This document shows positions 58,122-64,000 of a DNA stretch of 64,000 nucleotides, in pieces. The position numbers and the translations under genes were made by a program. Under the pieces are notes generated by a model that did no database searches, was not told the DNA's origin, and saw only the letters and a list, made by a program, of their open reading frames with translations. Position 1 is the first letter of the stretch. Each line of letters begins with the position of its first letter. Origin of the DNA: Dermatemys mawii (lineage: Eukaryota > Chordata > Testudines > Dermatemydidae); the NCBI GenBank assembly GCA_007922305.1, contig ML677326.1, positions 56,352,785-56,416,784 of the forward strand, written 5' to 3'.

Positions 58122-58262
58122 CTGTTTCCTCTAAGCTGTGCATGTGTGTGCGCGCACACAGATCCTAAACCCTGCGCACACGGCAAAACACTGCATGCAC
58201 AAAATTTGTACAGAAGGAATTTTTTTCACACACAGCCTGTCAAAAATTAGAGGGAACATTAA
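58122..58262. mobile_element. Short TIR element with Z-DNA-like palindrome
   Basis: Left CTGTTTCCTCTAAGCTGTG and right AATTAGAGGGAACATTAA are imperfect inverted repeats. The interior contains an exact 16-bp palindrome, TGTGTGCGCGCACACA, at 58145-58160. Non-coding; resembles a turtle repeat with ATGTTCCCTCTAA ends. Confidence 0.65.
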
Positions 58263-59389
58263 TAGTCATTGACTGAACACACAATCTGATAAAACTAGTT
58301 AACTGTTTCAGCACACAGCTAATTATTGACTTTGGAAATGGTAATGCAAGAACAAACACATTCGTTAGAAAAATAATCTGCACATACACCATGATTGTTC
58401 AAGAAAACATGTCTTGAAAGATTTCAGAATGATTTCCAATGCTGCCAGTTGGATCATAAATTCTAAGTACAATTCACAGCAGCAAATATGTGGATTGCTC
58501 TTTAGAATGATCTTTCTTGGAGAAGAAAGCTAAAAGGGAATTTGGTTTACGCTTCTGTTTCCATCTGAATATTTGTCGGTCATTGACAGATATTTGGATA
58601 GACTTGTAATGGACTTGCTGTCTCATTACAACCATGGACCACCATATCTTGAAGAGCAAAGAAAAAAAAGAAAGCAAATGAAAAAATGAATGAAGGCATA
58701 AATAGCAACTGATTAGTTAATATTTCAGTGTGGCAGCCAAAAGCTAGTAGCACTTGCTTAGACTACAGCACAGAACAAATCTAGCTGTGTAAAAATATCC
58801 ACAAACAGTCTTTTAGACTTACAAAACTCTTTAAAATTAACCACTAGGGAGCTAATGAGTAACACTTCTGTGTGTCCAATATCCACTCTCATTTTGCAGA
58901 GTGAATGTTTAAAATGTCTCTGGTCTCATCAACTGATCAGATGATTTTCAATTTGTTCTTAAATGTCATACAAAATGAAAACAATATTATTAAATAAGAT
59001 ATTAACTATGTGATAGATAAGCCACAATTATGAGGTTTACACTTTAGCTACAAAAAGAACTTGCTGCAGCATCATTATAGTTCATATTCTGCTGTCACTA
59101 CAAAGGGATTCATGTAAATAACTCTCCATGCATTGAGAAGAAATATATGGTACCGATAATGGTAGACTTTAAAAGCACAAAAGCAAGGAAATTTAGAATT
59201 ATGGATGGCAATCCAATTAGAGACATAGACCTTTTTACTATGGGCAAAGATTAGATCTTCCTATAATATGGGTTATACGGTCCCAAGAGAGGCTCTATCA
59301 TAATACAAATAATAAAGGAGAATATTCTGGGGGGTTTTCTTTATTGTAAGGATGTTATTGCAACAGATCCTGCTTCTGCTCCTGTTTTT
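58263..59389. other. Unannotated stretch
   Basis: No supported gene or repeat. Confidence 0.4.
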
Positions 59390-60190
59390 ATAGGTTCATA
59401 TGTTCCAGGGCCAGAAAGGATAACTGGCCATCTACTCTGACCTCATGTATAACCCAGGCCATGAACTTTTGACAAATAATTTCTGTTTTAACTAGAATAT
59501 CTTTGGGGAAAACATCCAGTCTTGATTTCAGACTCATCAGTGATGGACAATCTCCCCCAATCTTTGGTAAATTGTTCCAATAGTTAATTACCCTCCCTAA
59601 CATAATATTGCAAAATTTTAATATTTGCAGTCTTAATTTGTCTAACTTCAACTTCCACCCATTGGCTCATGTTATACCCTTGTCTTGTAGAGTTAACAGC
59701 CCATCAAATATTTGATCCTCCACCTGGCCCTCTTATAAATTATAAAGAAGTTATTCCTTAATCTTATCCTTGTTAAGCTAATTAATTGAGCTCCTTAAGT
59801 CTCTCACAACAAGATGAGTTTTCCAGACCTTTAATAATTCGTATATCTCCTCTCTGAACACTCCCATTTATCAGCATTCTTCTTGAAATGTGGATGTTAG
59901 ATCTGGACAGTATTCCAGCAGCAATCACAGGAGTGCCAAATACAGAGGTGGTATAACCTCTCTGCTCCTACTCAAGATTCCCTTGTTTATGTATCCAAGG
60001 ATCATATCCCTTTTGTCCACAGCATCATGCTGGGAGCTCATGTTCAGCTGATTACGCACTATGACCCCCACATCTTTTTCCAGAGTCAGTTCCCCAGGAT
60101 ACAGTCACCATCCTGTAAGTACATTCTGTGTTCCTAGATGTATAGCTTTACATTCAGACATATTAAAATGCATATTTGTTTGTTTTGCCC
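59390..60190 (-). mobile_element. CR1 LINE, 5'-truncated, reversed
   Basis: On the minus strand this runs from the C-terminal end of the CR1 reverse-transcriptase ORF to the element's 3' end. A short frame (within 60105-60317) contains FNMSECKAIHLGTQN, matching the conserved CKxxHLG motif near the end of CR1 ORF2. Another (59388-59651) contains VINYWNNLPK and SLKSRLDVF, the typical C-terminal block. Nucleotide landmarks such as AATCAGCTGAACATGAGCTC (reverse strand) agree. The 5' part is missing as usual, and frames are broken by stops and shifts. Upstream sequence past about 60190 is not CR1. Confidence 0.85.
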
Positions 60191-60473
60191 CGCTTACCAA
60201 GCATGCCAAATGGGAAGACCAGGGCAAACCAAGTAAATAGGGAAGGAGGAGGACTGGCATGAAAAATGCAGGGAAATGAAGCAGAAGAATCAGAACAGCG
60301 TCAGTTGTCAAGGACAAGCTGGATATAGATTATTTATCTTCATCACCTACAACTCCCTAATCCCATCTGTCAATAATGGAGTAAATTGGACCTGTAAATT
60401 GGACCCAGATTCAGATTTCCCCCCCCCCCCAATGCTTAGGAAATGCTTGGGCAGAGGTTAAGTTCAGCTCTTA
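60191..60473. other. Short unannotated stretch with 12-C run
   Basis: No repeat family recognised. A homopolymer of 12 Cs lies at 60419-60430. Confidence 0.45.
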
Positions 60474-60481
60474 ATATAGAC

Positions 60482-61030
60482 CAGTGGTCTCAAACATGCG
60501 GCCCACAGGCCGCATGCGGCCCGCCAAGCCCTGCCCTGCAGCCTGCAATGCTCTCCCCGTCCCCCACAGCCCCCCCGCCAAGCTTCCTGCACCAAGCTCC
60601 CCATGGTCCCTCCCACCCTCCCGCCAAGCTCCCCGTGGCTCCCGCAAAGCTCCCCGCGGTCCCCTAGCTCCGCCGCCAAGCTCCCCGCAGCCTCCCGCCA
60701 AGCTCCCCACAGCCTCCCGCCAAGCTCCCCGTGACCCCCGCAGCCCCCCGCCAAGCTCCCCATGGTCCCCCCACCAAGCTCCCCGAGGTCCCCCCACCAA
60801 GCTCCCCGCACCCACTCCTCACCTACCTCCAGGCGCTTAGCACTTTCCAGGAGGGAGGAGCAGGGAGCTGCGCACTCAGGAGAGGAGGCGGGGCAGGGGT
60901 GGGACCTCATGGAAGGGGTGGGGTGGTGGTGGATCCGGGGGCAGGGAGGAGGCATGTCAGTGATGAGGCCCTCAGGCCAATGAACTAGTCCTCATGAGGC
61001 CCTCGTGGTCATTTGAGTTTGAGACCCCTG
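60482..61030. mobile_element. hAT-type non-autonomous transposon, 549 bp
   Basis: Left end CAGTGGTCTCAAACATGCGG is mirrored by GTTTGAGACCCCTG. An exact 8-bp duplication, ATATAGAC, flanks it (60474-60481 and 61031-61038). Sub-terminal GGCCCACAGGCCGCATGCGG is itself palindromic. The interior is strongly GC-rich and carries the minisatellite at 60576-60812. The long open frames here (163 codons on minus, 118 on plus) are by-products of the GC-rich tandem repeat, not genes. Confidence 0.92.
60576..60812. repeat. GC-rich minisatellite inside the hAT element
   Basis: About ten irregular units share a CCAAGCTCCCC core followed by variable G/C-rich spacers (GTGGC, GCAGC, ACAGC, ATGGT, GAGGT). AAGCTCCCC occurs nine times, with one degenerate copy at the start. 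Spacing varies from about 17 to 32 bp. On the minus strand this gives many G4 runs. Confidence 0.85.
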
Positions 61031-61038
61031 ATATAGAC

Positions 61039-61254
61039 AGAGAGAGACTGCAACACTCTCATTGTACTATCCTAAAGTTCAGGGGGCTGTGCGGGGCCCA
61101 TCTCTGCTATCAAGCAGACACATAAGCAGATTTAAACACACAACTGTTTACCAAAACCACAACTTGAAATTTACTGCAACTGAAACCAATGTTTAAAGAA
61201 AACTGCTTTTACTACTGGTTTATGTGTATGTTGTGTTCCTTCCCATTAGCTAGG
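61039..61254. other. Short unannotated stretch
   Basis: Nothing recognised. Confidence 0.4.
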
Positions 61255-61500
61255 GTGGAAGCACAGTCTAGTGGATAAAGCACTGTTTTGGGATGGAAAC
61301 AGGCTTAGTGATAGGTCCACCAACTTCCAGTTAAATCTTGGATAATTCACTTAAATTAACTGCTTACCTTAGTTTTCCCATCTGTAAAATGGGGATAATA
61401 CTTCAACATGACAGGGCTGTTGTAAAGGTAAAATCCATTAAGGATTGTGAACATCTCTGGTGCTACATAGTAATAAGAGCAAGATAGATTACCATTATCC
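61255..61500 (-). repeat. MIR-like SINE, reversed, near full length
   Basis: GCACAGTCTAGTGGATAAAG, CTTAGTTTTCCCATCTGTAA, AATGGGGATAATACTTCAAC and GGGCTGTTGTAAAGGTAAAA follow the reversed MIR order closely, and CATCTCTGGTGCTACATAGT forms the tail. This is the best-preserved MIR-like copy in the window. Confidence 0.82.
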
Positions 61501-63372
61501 ATATTTGTGGATCTGACTGCCTCTAATTACTAAGTTTTAACCATTTTAATATATTAATGAGAATATTAAAAATATTTTAAATTGTTATTTTATTGTTTCT
61601 GACACAAGACAGTCTGAATTTTGGGGAGAGGAAATTACCTCCATTTAATAAAACTACTTTTTTGGTTGTTTGGTAAAAAAAATTAGTGTGCCATAATGAC
61701 TTTTGCCATTTCTCAAAGTTGCATTATAACAAAAGGTCACAGACTGGTTCAGGTTCCCTTTGGTCTTTGCAAAGCAACATTGTTCAGAAAGAAAGAGCTC
61801 ATCTTAAAGGTCAAAACAGAAAATCTATTTTCCCCCTACCATAGATTATTAAATATTTCCTTTGATTCATAGTTCATCCTTTAGCAGCATAAACAGTTTC
61901 AAAAATTCACCCAGCTAATTTGTTGTGTTTGATTTGTTTTATTTTTTAAAATATTCTCTAGCAAAGATTTTTGGAGGAAACTCTAGACTCAGCCCTGTCA
62001 GTAAAGACCACAAACCTCAAGAATCTCAAACACTCCACACAAACTGAATTAACCTACTGCAGGTAGGAGTCAATCTGCTGCTGGGGACTATTTTAAAAGT
62101 TTTCAGAATCCACTAGATACAGCATGTCTTATTTTCCCCTCAGTGGAAACATTCAGTTTTGCTTAAGGGAGTTATCACAACCACAGTTTCCAGGCACCGA
62201 TTGACATATTCAGTCTAAATTCATTTACTATAAAGGGGCTACAGTTAGAGTAGATAAGAACAACATTTTGGTAAGGATTGCACCTGTCTCTAAACATGAC
62301 AAACCTTACACCATAGTGTAAGGTCCATTTAGACTAATTTTATTTTTAGTCTGTATCTTTTGGGTTTTTTCTTCATTTTTTTAAAATTTTGGATAAACCC
62401 TTGAGCTATTGAAGCCAGTGGATGATTGTTAGGGCAGTGGCAGGTTAAGTACCATCAGCTAAAGGTTGTCTGTTTAATTACAGCTTGCTTGTGCTACCAA
62501 GGCATAGCCATGAATGGGGATTAGCCTGGAGCCATGCTACACCAGAGAAGCTCACAGAGGTCTGGTGCGCCCTCAGTGGCTGATTAGTGTTGATGGACAG
62601 AGTGAATCAATGGCCCTATCTTCTCCCTAGCCCTTTTGGAGAAGTTACCATACAAGGATATGCTATGTTTGAGAAGACTTTGCCATCTAAGGAATGTGAA
62701 GGCTGGAACTGTAGCCAGCCCCTGGGCAGAGAGCAAAAAATGAGAGAGGCTCTTTGAGCTATTCACTTGTTACTGCATTGTTACAGGATATATGTGCTAT
62801 TCAACTTCTGTATGTGCTGAATTCCAGACATGTTTTAGATCCTGGTAAATAAGACAGAAAGTTGGGACTCAAGACGTGGGGAAGGCTGATGGTGCACTGT
62901 TAAGTCTGGGGTTCCCATGCCCCCTTTGCCCTTTACTGATAAATGCATCCTGTTTCAGATGGATTGTTTCCATATATCAGGATATACTCAAGCGGGGAAT
63001 AGTACCTCTGATATTTTAAGCTTTTTTTTATTGCACCTAATAGTGATGGCACAGATTCATAACAGAAAATAAAACAAAATGAGAAGGAGGTAAGCCATAG
63101 GAATACATGTGGAAAGCAAATGACAAAAAGCATATACATACTACAGCACCAATAACCTTCTGATGTACATATCTAGAAATTATCCTGATCAGAAAAACAA
63201 TAAGAACTTCCCTCTGGTTCAGAGTCTTTAAAGAACCCTTACATACAGTGGCCTGGGAGTCAAACTATTTCATGTAAATAGTTTTAATAAGGAGGCTAGC
63301 AAATGGTGTAAATACAAGTTCATTAGAAGAAGTCTGCTTGTAATTCAAGTATGTGGTTTCATTAAAGCAGGG
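61501..63372. other. Unannotated stretch
   Basis: No supported gene or repeat. Confidence 0.4.
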
Positions 63373-64000
63373 TGTGACGTTGCACTCTACATGATTTTTA
63401 TGAAAATATGCTAATGATTATGAATATAATGTAACTGGAATACGCTTCATGCAAAAGGTCTCTTTTAGGTATCATTACAAAACTTATTATCTACTGAGTG
63501 TGGTCATCCTATTTATATAAATGTATCACTCATATCTGAAACTAGAAATGTGAAATATAACTGAGAGCCTATTGTAATTATGCAAAGAGTGGGCCATTAA
63601 TGCTCTGTTTGCAGGCAGGCTTTCCTGTGAGTCAGGCTGGGAGGAATGAAGGCTTGAGTCTCACAGGACATGTGACTATGTCACCTGGTGCTGAAATCCA
63701 TCTTAAGCTTGGTGCTTTTCCAATGGCGGGGAAGGGGAGATTGCGCAGAGAGACAAAAGATTCCCACCTTGTGCCAAAGCCATATGCGGGGAGGGCGAGG
63801 AACAGAACAAAGGGGCTGCAATTATGAGAAATCCCCTAGCTACCACTTGAGCTGGAACAAGGGCTACACCAGGGGAAAGGATTGTTCCCAGACTAGGAAG
63901 GCATCTAGTCTGTGAAAGAAACTTATTGCAACATCTTAGGGTGAGATTTTATGTATCCAGTTTTATTACTGTATGTTTTATTTTATTTTACTTGGTAATT
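63373..64000 (+). mobile_element. LTR-like retroelement sequence, cut by window end
   Basis: The block starts TGTGACGTTGCACTCTACAT and continues with CTGGAATACGCTTCATGCAA, AGGTATCATTACAAAAC, GAAATGTGAAATATAACTGA and GTGGGCCATTAATGC. GTGCCAAAGCCATATGCGGG, where a TATA box is expected, then GGCTGCAATTATGAGAAATC and GGGTGAGATTTTATG follow. I recognise this order from a dispersed turtle LTR. The 75-codon frames here are chance. Whether internal retroviral genes follow cannot be seen. Confidence 0.55.

Noticed and set aside
60464..60955. 163-codon minus-strand open frame and overlapping plus-strand frames of 114-118 codons
   Set aside because: They arise from the GC-rich minisatellite, where stop codons are rare. 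The peptides are G/A/E/L or P/S/A repeats, open on both strands, inside a non-autonomous hAT element.

Overview
The window looks like draft-assembly DNA from a reptile, most likely a turtle. It is AT-rich and has no bacterial-style gene packing, and no convincing host exon on either strand. Almost everything recognisable is an interspersed repeat: CR1 LINE fragments, MIR-like CORE-SINEs, a tRNA-headed SINE remnant, hAT and PIF/Harbinger-like DNA transposons, a deleted Polinton/Maverick, LTR-like sequences and many short palindromic MITEs. The species call rests on my recognition of these repeat families, not on a database search. I infer an intron or a gene-poor intergenic stretch.

Layout. 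1-10 kb: TIR elements (1078-1574, 2286-2614, 5035-5195), a MIR-like SINE (about 7380-7660), a small hAT element with target-site duplication (8198-8426), and a 190-bp fold-back repeat (9859-10050). 10-24 kb: hAT elements at 10185-10597 and 17414-18124, both with near-perfect 8-bp duplications, short tandem repeats, an LTR-like block near 18.46-18.96 kb and a TTA-flanked MITE (21279-21537). 24.8-27.1 kb: a decayed Harbinger-type element with a Myb/SANT-like gene remnant on + converging on a remnant on -, followed by another MITE and a repeat fragment. 30.1-31.8 kb: a 1.6-kb deleted Polinton with TIRs, broken integrase/chromodomain-like coding and a capsid-like fragment. 35.8-36.5 kb: a 400-base N gap flanked by two 166-bp arms that are reverse complements of each other with four mismatches. 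37-58 kb: mostly unique AT-rich DNA with scattered SINE, CR1 and MITE copies and one stretch (52.07-52.52 kb) that looks like an old conserved regulatory element. 59.4-61.5 kb: a minus-strand CR1 3' portion, an hAT element carrying a GC-rich minisatellite, and a MIR-like SINE. 63.37 kb to the end: an LTR-like element cut by the window edge.

No operon, CRISPR array, rRNA or functional tRNA was seen. I found no credible new multi-gene system. The items most worth checking are the inverted repeat around the assembly gap, the deleted Polinton, the convergent Harbinger remnant, and the GC-rich minisatellite inside an hAT element.
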